NCBI RefSeq assembly: GCF_000332035.1 | Contig: NZ_ALVY01000188.1 | Location: 1-33,173 of the forward strand | Length of the DNA: 33,173 nucleotides | Source: Gloeocapsa sp. PCC 73106 | GTDB taxonomy: Bacteria; Cyanobacteriota; Cyanobacteriia; Cyanobacteriales; Gloeocapsaceae | Direction: 5' to 3' | Shown: one piece after another, positions 1-7,630 of the stretch | Layout: the number at the start of each line of letters is the position of its first letter | Numbering within the stretch: the stretch's first letter is position 1 | Notes under the pieces: generated by a model | Database searches by the model: none | What the model was told of the DNA's origin: nothing | Seen by the model: the letters and a program-made list of their open reading frames with translations, nothing else | Position numbers and translations under genes: made by a program

Positions 1-2
1 CC

Positions 3-65
3 GAAACTGTAGCAGTACAGGAAGAGCAACCGGACCGAGTTCCTACCGAAACTGTAGAAGCCTAA
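3..65 (+). CDS. C-terminal tail of an unidentified protein (5' end outside window)
   Basis: The frame starting at base 3 is open from the window edge to TAA at 63-65. It gives 20 residues rich in Glu, Thr, Val and Pro. The motif ETV occurs twice (bases 3-11 and 48-56) because the DNA repeats CCGAAACTGTAG, which suggests a low-complexity repeated tail. The stop codon overlaps by 3 bases the stop of the convergent gene at 62-583. Too little is visible to assign a function, and the reading frame itself is only probable. Confidence 0.4.
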   Translation, partial: ETVAVQEEQPDRVPTETVEA

Positions 66-583
66 TAAACGGTAGTAGCAACTGCTGCGATCGCCTCTAA
101 TTGTTCCTCGTCGTAACCCCAACGCTCGAGGAAATTTTGGTATTTACCCATTTTAGTATTGACAGATTCCTTTAAATATGCTATTTCTTGAGCGATCAGG
201 TCTAAATCCACTAGTTGTATTAACTCTCGGGTGCGACGAGTGACTCGACGGGAAGAATCAGCCATATCGGTGTTGTCTTGACGGGAGTGGGTGATAGCCA
301 TAGCTGAAGACATCGCCAAATTTTTTACCAACAAATCAGCGACGATCATAGGAGAGGAACGTAAAGCCTCAATTACACCAGGTGAAGGTAGATCGGGTAG
401 GGAACAGTCCGCCGTAAGATAAGTAACGAAAAAGCCCCGCGCACCATTGGGAAATTCAACCAGAGAAGCGATCGCCTCTTGGATTTGTGCATCACTGAGT
501 TGATTTGCTTCCATTTGTTGCATCAGAGATTGAGTGAACGCGATCGCCTGTTCGAAAGTTGCTTCAATTGAAATTTTCATCAT
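62..583 (-). CDS. Conserved hypothetical protein, 173 aa
   Basis: This is a complete ORF of 173 residues with no signal peptide or membrane segment, so the product is probably cytoplasmic. The first 40 residues look helical and Gln-rich. A hydrophobic core follows around residues 44-60 (FPNGARGFFVTYLTAD), then a charged helical C-terminal half with RRVTRRTRELIQLVDLDLIA at about 112-131. I do not recognise a catalytic motif. The first two codons are ATG ATG and either could be the start. Codon use and the embedded GCGATCGC sites match the rest of the window, so it looks native. It stands alone: 64 bases separate it from the antitoxin gene upstream, and its 3' end meets the convergent gene tail at 3-65. 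Function unknown. Confidence 0.75.
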   Translation of the reverse strand: MMKISIEATFEQAIAFTQSLMQQMEANQLSDAQIQEAIASLVEFPNGARGFFVTYLTADCSLPDLPSPGVIEALRSSPMIVADLLVKNLAMSSAMAITHSRQDNTDMADSSRRVTRRTRELIQLVDLDLIAQEIAYLKESVNTKMGKYQNFLERWGYDEEQLEAIAAVATTVY

Positions 584-647
584 ATATTATACCAAGTAAC
601 CCCACAGCCATTATATACATAGCTTTTAGGTCATAGAGGTCAGTTTG

Positions 648-962
648 TTAGCGCACTTGTGCAATAACTTGTCCAATTTCTTGAGGAGTTGCGCCTGTTA
701 TCAGCATTGCCCGAATGAGTAATTCGATAGAAACTGAAGCATCACCATTCTCAGCTTTAGCAATTCGCGGCTGACTGGAGTGTAATTTCTCTGCGATTTC
801 GGTTTGGGTCATTGATTTTTGTCGCCGTTCTTTAAGGTAACGGCTGAGAGCAAGTTTAATTTCAATAAGTGTAGTTTCTTCTTGAGTAAGGTCTAAAAAT
901 TCTGAAATAGTTCCAACTTTCCAACCTTTTTTTTCCAACTTTTCTCTTTTGGTCTCTTTCAT
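648..962 (-). CDS. higA: XRE-family antitoxin, HigA-like
   Basis: Expected role: DNA-binding antitoxin that neutralises the toxin encoded just upstream and represses the pair. I start it at the ATG at 960-962 (104 aa, MKETKREKLEKKGWKV), because the longer reading frame would run into the toxin gene. This leaves a 4-base gap after the toxin stop, the usual toxin-first HigBA order. A helix-turn-helix covers about residues 48-72, with MTQTEIAEKL as the first helix and SSQPRIAKAE as the recognition helix. The N-terminal 40 residues are basic and could form the toxin-binding arm. The likely operator is the palindrome at 1317-1334. The family call is firm; the exact HigA name is by analogy. Confidence 0.85.
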   Translation of the reverse strand: MKETKREKLEKKGWKVGTISEFLDLTQEETTLIEIKLALSRYLKERRQKSMTQTEIAEKLHSSQPRIAKAENGDASVSIELLIRAMLITGATPQEIGQVIAQVR

Positions 963-966
963 CTGC

Positions 967-1308
967 TTAATCCTGTATATCTTTATTGTACTTACTGAGT
1001 CGTTTTTGACAGGTATCGATAACGCTTGTAGGAGTTGTTCTAGTTGTTTTGTTGAACACCTCAAGAATCAGAATTGCATCGTCATCAATTCGGTAGATAA
1101 TTCTCCAATTCTTATCTGCATCTCGAATCCGCAGTTCGTGACAGTATGTGCCAATACTTGGCATGGGTCTTGAGTGGGGCAGTCCTAAGTTTTCACCCTG
1201 CTGTAGTCGTCTTAGCAAAACTCCGGTTTCTATACGTGCTTCCTGGCTGAAGGGAGGAGTTTTGATTTCGCCATTCAGCCACACCAAAGGTTTATCCGTT
1301 TCGCCCAT
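967..1308 (-). CDS. higB: Gp49/HigB-like toxin of the RelE/ParE superfamily
   Basis: This 113-aa protein has the phage Gp49-like (DUF891) layout. A conserved central block, LPHSRPMPSIGTYCHELRI, covers about residues 43-61. The core strands NWRIIYRI and AILILEVFNKTT follow (about 67-90), then a basic C-terminal helix. HigB-type members of this superfamily are ribosome-dependent mRNA interferases, and the basic residues around RxxY and the K-T-T segment are consistent with that. The gene precedes the XRE antitoxin by 4 bases, so the two are surely co-transcribed. The ORF is intact, so the module may be active. The start ATG at 1306-1308 lies only 8 bases from a perfect palindrome. Confidence 0.85.
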   Translation of the reverse strand: MGETDKPLVWLNGEIKTPPFSQEARIETGVLLRRLQQGENLGLPHSRPMPSIGTYCHELRIRDADKNWRIIYRIDDDAILILEVFNKTTRTTPTSVIDTCQKRLSKYNKDIQD

Positions 1309-1316
1309 ACCTTATT

Positions 1317-1334
1317 TATATCAGATCTGATATA
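1317..1334. promoter_or_regulatory. Perfect 18-bp palindrome, probable toxin-antitoxin operator
   Basis: The sequence TATATCAGATCTGATATA is a perfect dyad centred between 1325 and 1326. It lies 8 bases upstream of the toxin start codon on the minus strand. Read on that strand, its downstream arm runs into an AT-rich stretch that could serve as a -10 region. A symmetric site overlapping the promoter is what an autorepressing dimeric XRE antitoxin needs. Binding is inferred, not shown. Confidence 0.55.
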
Positions 1335-1338
1335 TTTA

Positions 1339-1543
1339 GGGTCTGCTGAAAAAGTAAGTCTTGGTGAGGAGATAGGCAAAAGGCAAGAGGCAAAAGGAAG
1401 CAAATATTTATGCTACTTAAGTAATCAAAAGACCTAAATAAACTTTTTTTAGCATAATACTATAGAAAATCTTGCACTTTTTTGAAGAGAAAACCACTTC
1501 AAACCTATACCAAATCAAAGTTTTAGATTTATTCAGCAAGCCC
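1339..1543. mobile_element. MITE-like non-coding element, 205 bp
   Basis: The two ends are imperfect inverted repeats: GGGTCTGCTGAAAAA at the left (1339-1353), and at the right (1529-1543) a sequence whose complement reads GGGCTTGCTGAATAA. Both ends are directly flanked by TATTTA (1333-1338 and 1544-1549), which could be a 6-bp target duplication; a simple TA duplication is also possible. The interior holds a GGCAAAAGGCAAGAGGCAAAAGG-type purine run (about 1374-1397) and no ORF of useful length. The element is probably moved in trans by a transposase elsewhere in the genome. The parent family cannot be decided from the ends alone. Confidence 0.6.
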
Positions 1544-1549
1544 TATTTA

Positions 1550-1735
1550 GATTCGCTGCCGTTAGAACAATTCAAACTGCTAAAATAATTATAAGCGTTT
1601 ACTTTCGCCTTTCCCATGCGCGTAGCGCTACATAAAATATTTATCCCAGTAGTTCTTTTGTTAATTAATAATAGCTTTTTGGATATTCTACTTATTAAGT
1701 AAAATACCCAAAGATAATTGATTTGTTGGCTGTAT
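1550..1735. other. Non-coding remainder of the 1309-1735 gap
   Basis: No gene is visible here. Two small dyads are present. One is the perfect palindrome GTAGCGCTAC at 1622-1631, inside a longer GC-rich block of the kind scattered in cyanobacterial spacers. The other is an imperfect hairpin at 1681-1708 (arms GG-TATT-TACTT and AAGTA-AATA-CC), just past the end of the lipoprotein gene. The hairpin could stop or protect the 3' end of that transcript, but no T-run follows it on the minus strand. Confidence 0.4.
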
Positions 1736-2266
1736 TTATCGAACAGTCTCTTGGTCGGGAATAGCCCCTTTAAGATTTGTTTTTAGATTTTCAAATCCTC
1801 TTTCAGCTCCTTTTTTTATGTCATGGGAAGTTTCAGCCACATTATCTGACACATCTCCAAGTTTATTTTTGACTTTGTCTGCTGAAAGATTATCTTGCAA
1901 GTTTTCAACAGCTTGTTTAGGATTCCAAACATCCTTATTGTCCACGTTACCTTCGGTTCTGTTGACAAGTCTTTGAGCTTTTATATCTGAAGCAGCCGTG
2001 TCTCTTCTTCTGTCAACATCTCTATGTTGGTTCATTCCCCCTTCAGGAGCTACGGTTTTGTAACTTTCTTTTACTTCTTTAAGAACCACATTATCCTTTT
2101 GATCATATACAGAATTAGTTTGATAATTTGGATCAGTGGTTTTAGAAAGATCTGCCGAAGGTGGTCGACTACAAGCCGTGTTAAATAATAAGAAAAACCC
2201 TGCTAAAAATGCAAGTACAATACGAGCTAATCGCAAACGTTTTACAGACGCAATTATGGTATTCAT
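1736..2266 (-). CDS. Small hydrophilic lipoprotein, 176 aa
   Basis: The N-terminus has a basic region (KRLRLAR), a hydrophobic stretch at about residues 14-29 and a lipobox ending at Cys32 (FNTAC), so the mature protein should be lipid-anchored. The rest is highly charged and low in hydrophobics. It contains amphipathic segments such as AVENLQDNLSADKVKNKL (about 119-136) and GAERGFENLKTNLKGA, similar in style to LEA/YtxH-like stress proteins. A good ribosome site (AAAGGGTCACC) precedes the ATG at 2264-2266. The gene lies 70 bases after gluconokinase on the same strand and could be read through from that operon. There is no known enzymatic motif; a role in envelope stress is only a guess from composition. 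Confidence 0.75.
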   Translation of the reverse strand: MNTIIASVKRLRLARIVLAFLAGFFLLFNTACSRPPSADLSKTTDPNYQTNSVYDQKDNVVLKEVKESYKTVAPEGGMNQHRDVDRRRDTAASDIKAQRLVNRTEGNVDNKDVWNPKQAVENLQDNLSADKVKNKLGDVSDNVAETSHDIKKGAERGFENLKTNLKGAIPDQETVR

Positions 2267-2336
2267 GGTGACCCTTTGAGCTTGATTTATTGTATTCTAG
2301 TAACTTAGCAGATATTTATTTTCTTTTTATCCTCCT

Positions 2337-2834
2337 TTAGGAAGATTGGCTTATACCCAAGGTCATAATCTGTTCTATAATTTCATCTGGAGAATGAGAA
2401 ATGTTGATGACAAAAGTATTAATGGCTGGTTCTTCTAAAATGTCAAACTGAGAGCGTAACATTTCCGGTTTCATAAAATGATCTTGTCGCAGCTTCATGC
2501 GTTCTAAAATCTGTTCGTAAGTACCTTTAAGATAAATCCAACAGATATTCTGATGATTTCCTTGCAAAAAATACCGATAGGATATCTTAAGTGCAGAACA
2601 GGCAATAACCGCATTTTTTTGACGAAATAAAACATCGTTAATTATATTTTTCAAAGCTAATAACCAAAGTTGACGATCTGCATCACTGAGTGCAATTCCC
2701 CTACTAATCTTTTCAATATTTTCGGGTGGATGAAAATCATCTCCATCGTAGAAATCCCAGCCGAGACGTTGACCGAGGAGTTTACCAATAGTAGATTTTC
2801 CCGAACCAGATACACCAGCGATAATGCAGATCAT
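2337..2834 (-). CDS. gntK: Gluconokinase
   Basis: Phosphorylates D-gluconate with ATP to 6-phospho-D-gluconate, which feeds the oxidative pentose phosphate or Entner-Doudoroff routes. The 165-aa length is normal for the family. Visible motifs are the P-loop GVSGSGKST at residues 7-15, the substrate region YDGDDFHPPENI (29-40), ACSALK (78-83) and the lid motif with the signature RQDHFMKPEMLRSQFDILEEP (about 116-136). It is cytoplasmic. It begins 4 bases after the GH31 gene and is the last enzyme of a tightly packed minus-strand run beginning at 6863. The context points to use of gluconate made inside the cell, since no gluconate permease is adjacent. Confidence 0.92.
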   Translation of the reverse strand: MICIIAGVSGSGKSTIGKLLGQRLGWDFYDGDDFHPPENIEKISRGIALSDADRQLWLLALKNIINDVLFRQKNAVIACSALKISYRYFLQGNHQNICWIYLKGTYEQILERMKLRQDHFMKPEMLRSQFDILEEPAINTFVINISHSPDEIIEQIMTLGISQSS

Positions 2835-2838
2835 AACT

Positions 2839-5184
2839 TTAGTTAAATTTTAACTGACGAGCTATGCCAGTATCTGGAAAACGCTGTTCTCCTACCCCTA
2901 CTACCTCAACAATAACTTCGCGGTTTGGGGGAGTCGTCCATTGTCCCTCGCGCGCTTTAATATCGACAATAATCTGTGAACCTTCTTGATAAACATGGTA
3001 AGAAGTAGTGGCCCAAGCATCTTGTTGTTGATACTCAAACGTACGACCATCATCTTCGTATAAAGTAAACTCGCCGTTACCTGGGTAAATTCGCAATGTT
3101 AATTCTTCCACAACCTGCTCATCAACATATTGCATAACAGGCTGCATAGGAATAATCGCACCTGCTTTGACATAAAGAGGCATAATTTCCAGAGGAGCGT
3201 CCGCTAGAATATTAGTCGGTCCTTGATAAGAAGCATTGCTCCACCAATCATACCAAGTTCCCTCTGGTAAGTACACAGCTCGATGTTCAACCCCAGGACG
3301 GTAAATCGGTGCAGCCATTAGAAACGGTCCTAGCATCACTTGATCGTGAAGATGATAGGTTTTAGGGTCGTTGGGGTAATGATAAAGTAAGGGGGCCAAA
3401 ATAAGAGTACCTGTAGTGGTCGCTTTCTGGAAAAGAGTGTAAATGTAAGGCAACAATCGATAGCGCAACTCAATAAACTCGCGACAGATGCGCTCAACGC
3501 GATCGCCAAACACCCACGGTTCCCGACGGTCTGTTGTCATGGCTGAGTGAGCCCGCATCAGGGGATAAAGCATTCCTACTTGCATCCAGCGCGCAAACAA
3601 TTCAGCAGAACTATTCCCTGCGAAACCGCCAATATCGCAGCCGACGAAAGGAACTCCCGACAATCCCATATTGCAGAGCATGGGCAAAGACAGTTCTAAA
3701 TGTTCCCAAATTGCCTGATTATCTCCCATCCATACTGAAGACCAACGCTGAATTCCAGCAAAGCCCGAACGGGTTAGCATAAACGAACGTTGTCCAGGGC
3801 GCAGTGTTTTAAGTCCTTCATAACAAGCTTGAACCATCATCAATCCATAGATATTATGGGTTTCAGCATGACTAGCCAGCTCATCTGATGGGCCCTGGCA
3901 AGTATCCAAAGAAAACCAGATTTTGTTGCCGCGATCGCCGAAAGGTCGGTCAGCGATGGAAGGCTCGTTCATATCATTCCAAATTCCCGCTACTCCCGCC
4001 TCGGTGAGAATTTTGTGGCACTCACCCCACCATTGGCGAACCTCAGGCCGTAAAAAGTCGGGGAAAACAGCCTTGTCTGGCCAAACATAGCCATGAAACA
4101 ATTGTCCGTCCGGATTGCGCACAAAATAGTCTTTTTCTACACCTTCGTCAAATACAGCGTAGTCTCCTTCTGGCTCGTATTTAACCCCTGGATCGACGAT
4201 AGTCACGATGTTAAAACCTTCTCGGGCAAGATCTTTAAAAAACTTAGCCGGGTTAGGAAATCGTTTGGGACTCCAGGTAAATACCCTATAGCCGCGCATA
4301 TAGTCAATGTCGAGATGAATGACATCACAGGGAATTCTGCGGGTACGAAACTCATGAGCGATCTGACGAACAACAGCTTGAGAGTCATATCCCCAGCGAC
4401 ATTGATGGTATCCTAATGCCCAACGGGGAGGTAGGGGCATTCGTCCAGTTAATTGGCTATAAGTTTGTAAGATTTGAGCGGGTTCAAGGCCGTAAATAAT
4501 GTAGTAATCGAGTTCTTGGGTTCGGGTTTCCATTCGCCAGACTCCAGGCTCTTTTGCACCCATGTCAAACTCGCTCCAAAAGGTGCTATTCAAAAAGATT
4601 CCGTAACTGAGCTGGGGACGCAACCCTATAAAAAATGGAATCGCCTGATACATTTCGTTGGTGAGGGAATCGTAGTCTACTGAATCGATCGTCCAGTTTG
4701 TCTTGATTTCACTGCGTTTATCCAATAAGCCGGTGCGTTCTCCAAACCCATAGAAGTGTTCGCCAGGCTCAATTTTTTTCCATCCCGCTATGGCTCCTGT
4801 ACGCCAGCCTATCCCTTGCTCTGCGTCGCAAGCAAAAGATTGACCGTTATTATCCCTATAGTAAATCCGGCAAGGATCGCGCTCAATACGCACGTTGATC
4901 TGCTCGGTTTTTATCTCGATTACTTTCTCTGTTTCTTGAAATTGGAAAGGGACCAACTCCCAATCGGCATCGTCTACGGTAACAGCCCAAGAGCGACGTG
5001 GTAACCATTGTCCTTGAGGCGCGAAACGCACGCGAATTAAATTGTCCGCCAGTATACTCAGCCTAAGTAGGGCTTTTCCACACAGGATATCTACATGGCG
5101 ATCGCTCACTTTTACTGATTTTATTGTTTCTATACTTGACCAAGGCGATTCAACAGCCGGTAGCTTTCCAAAATATTGTGGCAT
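2839..5184 (-). CDS. Glycoside hydrolase family 31 alpha-glucosidase
   Basis: Family GH31 retaining hydrolase, expected to release glucose from the non-reducing end of alpha-glucosides. The layout is complete over 781 residues: an N-terminal beta-sandwich (about 20-235) with the FYGFGER motif at 144-150, a catalytic barrel from about 250 (RWALGYHQCRWGY at 254-266, HLDIDYM at 290-296), and C-terminal beta domains after about 590. The nucleophile is Asp404 in GIWNDMNEPS, and the likely acid/base is Asp488 in WMGDN. There is no signal peptide, so the substrate is probably intracellular, for example maltose, a glycogen fragment or a compatible-solute glucoside. The gene sits 8 bases after an SDR gene and 4 before gntK. 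The exact substrate cannot be read from the sequence. Confidence 0.93.
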   Translation of the reverse strand: MPQYFGKLPAVESPWSSIETIKSVKVSDRHVDILCGKALLRLSILADNLIRVRFAPQGQWLPRRSWAVTVDDADWELVPFQFQETEKVIEIKTEQINVRIERDPCRIYYRDNNGQSFACDAEQGIGWRTGAIAGWKKIEPGEHFYGFGERTGLLDKRSEIKTNWTIDSVDYDSLTNEMYQAIPFFIGLRPQLSYGIFLNSTFWSEFDMGAKEPGVWRMETRTQELDYYIIYGLEPAQILQTYSQLTGRMPLPPRWALGYHQCRWGYDSQAVVRQIAHEFRTRRIPCDVIHLDIDYMRGYRVFTWSPKRFPNPAKFFKDLAREGFNIVTIVDPGVKYEPEGDYAVFDEGVEKDYFVRNPDGQLFHGYVWPDKAVFPDFLRPEVRQWWGECHKILTEAGVAGIWNDMNEPSIADRPFGDRGNKIWFSLDTCQGPSDELASHAETHNIYGLMMVQACYEGLKTLRPGQRSFMLTRSGFAGIQRWSSVWMGDNQAIWEHLELSLPMLCNMGLSGVPFVGCDIGGFAGNSSAELFARWMQVGMLYPLMRAHSAMTTDRREPWVFGDRVERICREFIELRYRLLPYIYTLFQKATTTGTLILAPLLYHYPNDPKTYHLHDQVMLGPFLMAAPIYRPGVEHRAVYLPEGTWYDWWSNASYQGPTNILADAPLEIMPLYVKAGAIIPMQPVMQYVDEQVVEELTLRIYPGNGEFTLYEDDGRTFEYQQQDAWATTSYHVYQEGSQIIVDIKAREGQWTTPPNREVIVEVVGVGEQRFPDTGIARQLKFN

Positions 5185-5192
5185 TATTTAAA

Positions 5193-5975
5193 CTATCCTT
5201 GTAGTAACGATTCTCCTCCATCAATCCAGATTTCGGTTCCTGTAATATGGCTAGAGGCTTCTGATAATAAAAACAGGACAAGTTGAGCGACTTGCTCCGA
5301 AGTACCTGATTGATCTCCTGTTAAAGGAATTCTTCCTTCTGGAAACTCTACGGGGACCCGAATTTTCTCTAGATTTACCTGGTTAGCGCTCTCATCAATG
5401 TCGCTTTTAATTGAGCCCGGGCAAATTACATTGATCCGAACCTTATATTGAGCCAGTTCTATTGCCAACATCTTAACAAGTGCCACTTGACCTGCTTTTG
5501 AACATGAGTAAGCGGTTGCGCCCGCATTACTAAAAATACGCGTACCATTTACCGAAGCAGTGACAACTATAGATCCTCCTTGCTTTTTAAGGTAAGGTAC
5601 GGCATATTTTATAGTTAAAAAGGTTCCTGTTAGGTTGATAGACAGGGTTTTATTCCATTCTTCAAGAGACAATTCTTCGATAGGTGCCCAAAGCCCATTA
5701 ATCCCAGCATTGGCTAATATAAGGTCAATCCTTCCCCAAGTTGTTGCAGTCTCTTGAAAAGCTTTTTGTAATTGCTCTGGATTGGAAATATCGGCGACAG
5801 CGGGAATCGCTTCACCACCTGCGAGCTTAATTCTGGTAACGGTTTCCTCAACATTCTCTAACGTTCGACCTAGTACGGCAACTTTTGCCCCTTCTCTAGC
5901 TAGTAGGAGCGCGGAAGCTTGACCAATACCAGATCCGCCTCCTGTGACCACAGCCACTTTTCCTGTGAGTTGCAT
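5193..5975 (-). CDS. Classical SDR-family oxidoreductase
   Basis: NAD(P)-dependent short-chain dehydrogenase of 260 aa. The Rossmann motif TGGGSGIG lies at residues 11-18 and NAG at 89-91. The catalytic Ser141, Tyr156 and Lys160 (YSCSK) are all present, and the C-terminal IDGG typical of tetrameric SDRs is seen near 253. Position 37 is Arg (LGRT), which often goes with NADP preference. SDRs of this shape include glucose 1-dehydrogenases, gluconate 5-dehydrogenases and 3-oxoacyl reductases. The position between a second SDR and GH31-gntK favours a sugar or sugar-acid substrate, but that is inference. It starts 18 bases after the upstream SDR gene. Confidence 0.88.
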   Translation of the reverse strand: MQLTGKVAVVTGGGSGIGQASALLLAREGAKVAVLGRTLENVEETVTRIKLAGGEAIPAVADISNPEQLQKAFQETATTWGRIDLILANAGINGLWAPIEELSLEEWNKTLSINLTGTFLTIKYAVPYLKKQGGSIVVTASVNGTRIFSNAGATAYSCSKAGQVALVKMLAIELAQYKVRINVICPGSIKSDIDESANQVNLEKIRVPVEFPEGRIPLTGDQSGTSEQVAQLVLFLLSEASSHITGTEIWIDGGESLLQG

Positions 5976-5993
5976 TTAACTTTCCTTATCTTG

Positions 5994-6863
5994 CTAGCCG
6001 TTTACAACATTGCCGCCATTGGGATGCAAAATCTGACCAGACATATAAGATGAATCGTCGGAAGCTAAAAATACATAACAGGGAGCAACTTCTTCGGGCT
6101 GTCCTACACGCTGCATAGGTACTTGTTTGCCAAAATTTGCCACCTTCTCTTCAGAAAATGTAGAGGGTATCAATGGCGTCCAGATAGGACCCGGTGCAAC
6201 CCCATTGACGCGAATTTCTTTTTCAATTAATGCTTGAGACAATGAGCGGGTAAAGGCAACGATCGCTCCCTTGGTTGATGAGTAATCCAAGAGTTGAGGG
6301 CTACCTTGGTAAGCTGTGACGGAAGTGGTATTAATAATAGCAGCACCTTTTTTAAGATAGGGCATTGCCATTTTGGTCAAAAAGAACATACCAAAGATAT
6401 TGGTCCGAAAAGTGCGCTCTAGCTGCTCAGCTGTAATGTCTTCAATACTGTCTTGGGGATGTTGTTCTGCAGCGTTATTGATCAAAATATCTAATTGTCC
6501 GAATTCTTCAATTGTCTTTTGTACTGCTTGCTGACAAAAGCTTTCGTCCCCAATGTCTCCGGCGATCGCTAAACATTTTTGCCCTTCTTTTTCTACCAAT
6601 CGCTGAGTTTCTTGAGCATCTTCATGTTCATCTAAATAAAGAATGACTACATTTGCACCTTCTTTAGCAAAAAAGATAGCTACTGATCGACCAATACCGC
6701 TATCTCCTCCTGTGATTAGGGCGACTTTATTTTTTAATTTTTCACTTCCTCTATATTTAGAGTCATCAGCTTTTGGCGCTGGTGTCATTTCAGATTCAAT
6801 TCCGGGACGGTGTTCTTGGTGTTGAGGGGGTTGTAACTGATCCTCTTGTTTTGCCTTAACCAT
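5994..6863 (-). CDS. SDR-family oxidoreductase, YghA/general-stress type with N-terminal extension
   Basis: A 289-aa SDR with the roughly 45-residue polar, Pro- and Gln-rich N-terminal extension typical of the YghA/GSP39 subgroup. The core contains TGGDSGIG (51-58), INNAAEQ (128-134), Ser161, Tyr174 and Lys178. I chose the ATG at 6861-6863 because AGGAGA sits 7 bases upstream; the longer frame to 6965 adds 34 hydrophobic residues with no ribosome site. Members of this subgroup are often annotated as glucose 1-dehydrogenases or stress-induced dehydrogenases. It is the first gene of the run that includes the second SDR, GH31 and gntK, so it is a candidate to oxidise glucose to gluconolactone. 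Substrate unproven. Confidence 0.88.
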   Translation of the reverse strand: MVKAKQEDQLQPPQHQEHRPGIESEMTPAPKADDSKYRGSEKLKNKVALITGGDSGIGRSVAIFFAKEGANVVILYLDEHEDAQETQRLVEKEGQKCLAIAGDIGDESFCQQAVQKTIEEFGQLDILINNAAEQHPQDSIEDITAEQLERTFRTNIFGMFFLTKMAMPYLKKGAAIINTTSVTAYQGSPQLLDYSSTKGAIVAFTRSLSQALIEKEIRVNGVAPGPIWTPLIPSTFSEEKVANFGKQVPMQRVGQPEEVAPCYVFLASDDSSYMSGQILHPNGGNVVNG

Positions 6864-7020
6864 TTTATTGTCTCCTGTATTTTGCTTTTTTAAAATCAAA
6901 TAGAGAGCGCTTGTAACGCAATCTTTGAATGGGAACCTTACATTTTCTAAGTTAAAAATAATCAAAGGTTTTCACCTCTATCGATAGTAAGAAGTAAGTT
7001 CTATAGCACCAACTACATAC

Positions 7021-7050
7021 AAAAATCCCAACTCTTAAACTAAGTTGGGA
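7021..7050 (-). terminator. Rho-independent terminator of the small secreted-protein gene
   Basis: TCCCAACT (7026-7033) and AGTTGGGA (7043-7050) form a perfect 8-bp stem with a 9-base loop. Five A residues at 7021-7025 give a T-run on the minus strand directly after the stem. It lies 46 bases beyond the stop of the gene at 7097-7465 and separates that gene from the SDR operon. Confidence 0.8.
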
Positions 7051-7096
7051 CTAAAACCCATCCCTCTATAGGGGAGTTGATTCTATAGTTACTTCA

Positions 7097-7465
7097 CTAT
7101 GGAGTAACGTCTTTCAAGGCTTCTTTAAGATCGTTAATAACAGGGGGAATATTTGCCTCTTGAGAATTATCGGGTCTCTCCATTTTATTAATATCGGCTG
7201 CTCCTTGAATTTCATTGATGCCGCCTTTTTCACCCTGTGAGCGCTTCTGAACTTGTTCAAGAGTCATCGGAGGATCGGAGATGGTTTTATCTGTTCTTCG
7301 CTGAATTTCGTTTAAGTTTACTTCGCCATCTGAGGGACGACTTGGGAAATTTGGCATTGCAGCTGCGGGAGAAGCGCTAGAGAAAAAAAGCCATGCGCAA
7401 GCAAAAGTTGCAACTAAAAAACGTACTGAATGGGCAAAGATTGAGTTGAAAGAAATAAAATTCAT
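7097..7465 (-). CDS. Small secreted protein, 122 aa, function unknown
   Basis: Starting at the ATG at 7463-7465 places TAGGATG a normal distance upstream; the alternative ATG 9 bases earlier would sit inside that ribosome site. The N-terminus is a clear Sec signal: a hydrophobic stretch SVRFLVATFACAWLFFSSAS ending in PAAAMP, with cleavage likely after AAA near residue 36. The mature part is short, polar and Asn/Glu/Gln-rich, with repeated Asn-Glu-Ile-Gln elements (LNEIQRR, INEIQGA). There are no cysteines in the mature part. I recognise no family. Its own terminator (7021-7050) indicates a single-gene transcript. Confidence 0.7.
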   Translation of the reverse strand: MNFISFNSIFAHSVRFLVATFACAWLFFSSASPAAAMPNFPSRPSDGEVNLNEIQRRTDKTISDPPMTLEQVQKRSQGEKGGINEIQGAADINKMERPDNSQEANIPPVINDLKEALKDVTP

Positions 7466-7630
7466 AAAAAACATCCTACAAAATAATCAGGTTTCATAGC
7501 GCATACTGCTATAACTTATTTTTACTTTAAAGACTATGAAAATTAAATCAATCTAAAGTCTAGACTTACAGGAAATAGCTCGAGGTTATCTACCTCTATA
7601 GACAGAGAGATCCCTATAACTTTAGTCTGA

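Noticed and set aside
949-1173. Plus-strand ORF of 74 codons over the toxin-antitoxin genes
   Set aside because: It lies antisense to two well supported genes and has no family resemblance or ribosome site.
3534-5004. Several plus-strand ORFs of 69-107 codons inside the GH31 gene
   Set aside because: All are antisense to a strongly conserved enzyme; their proteins have no recognisable features.
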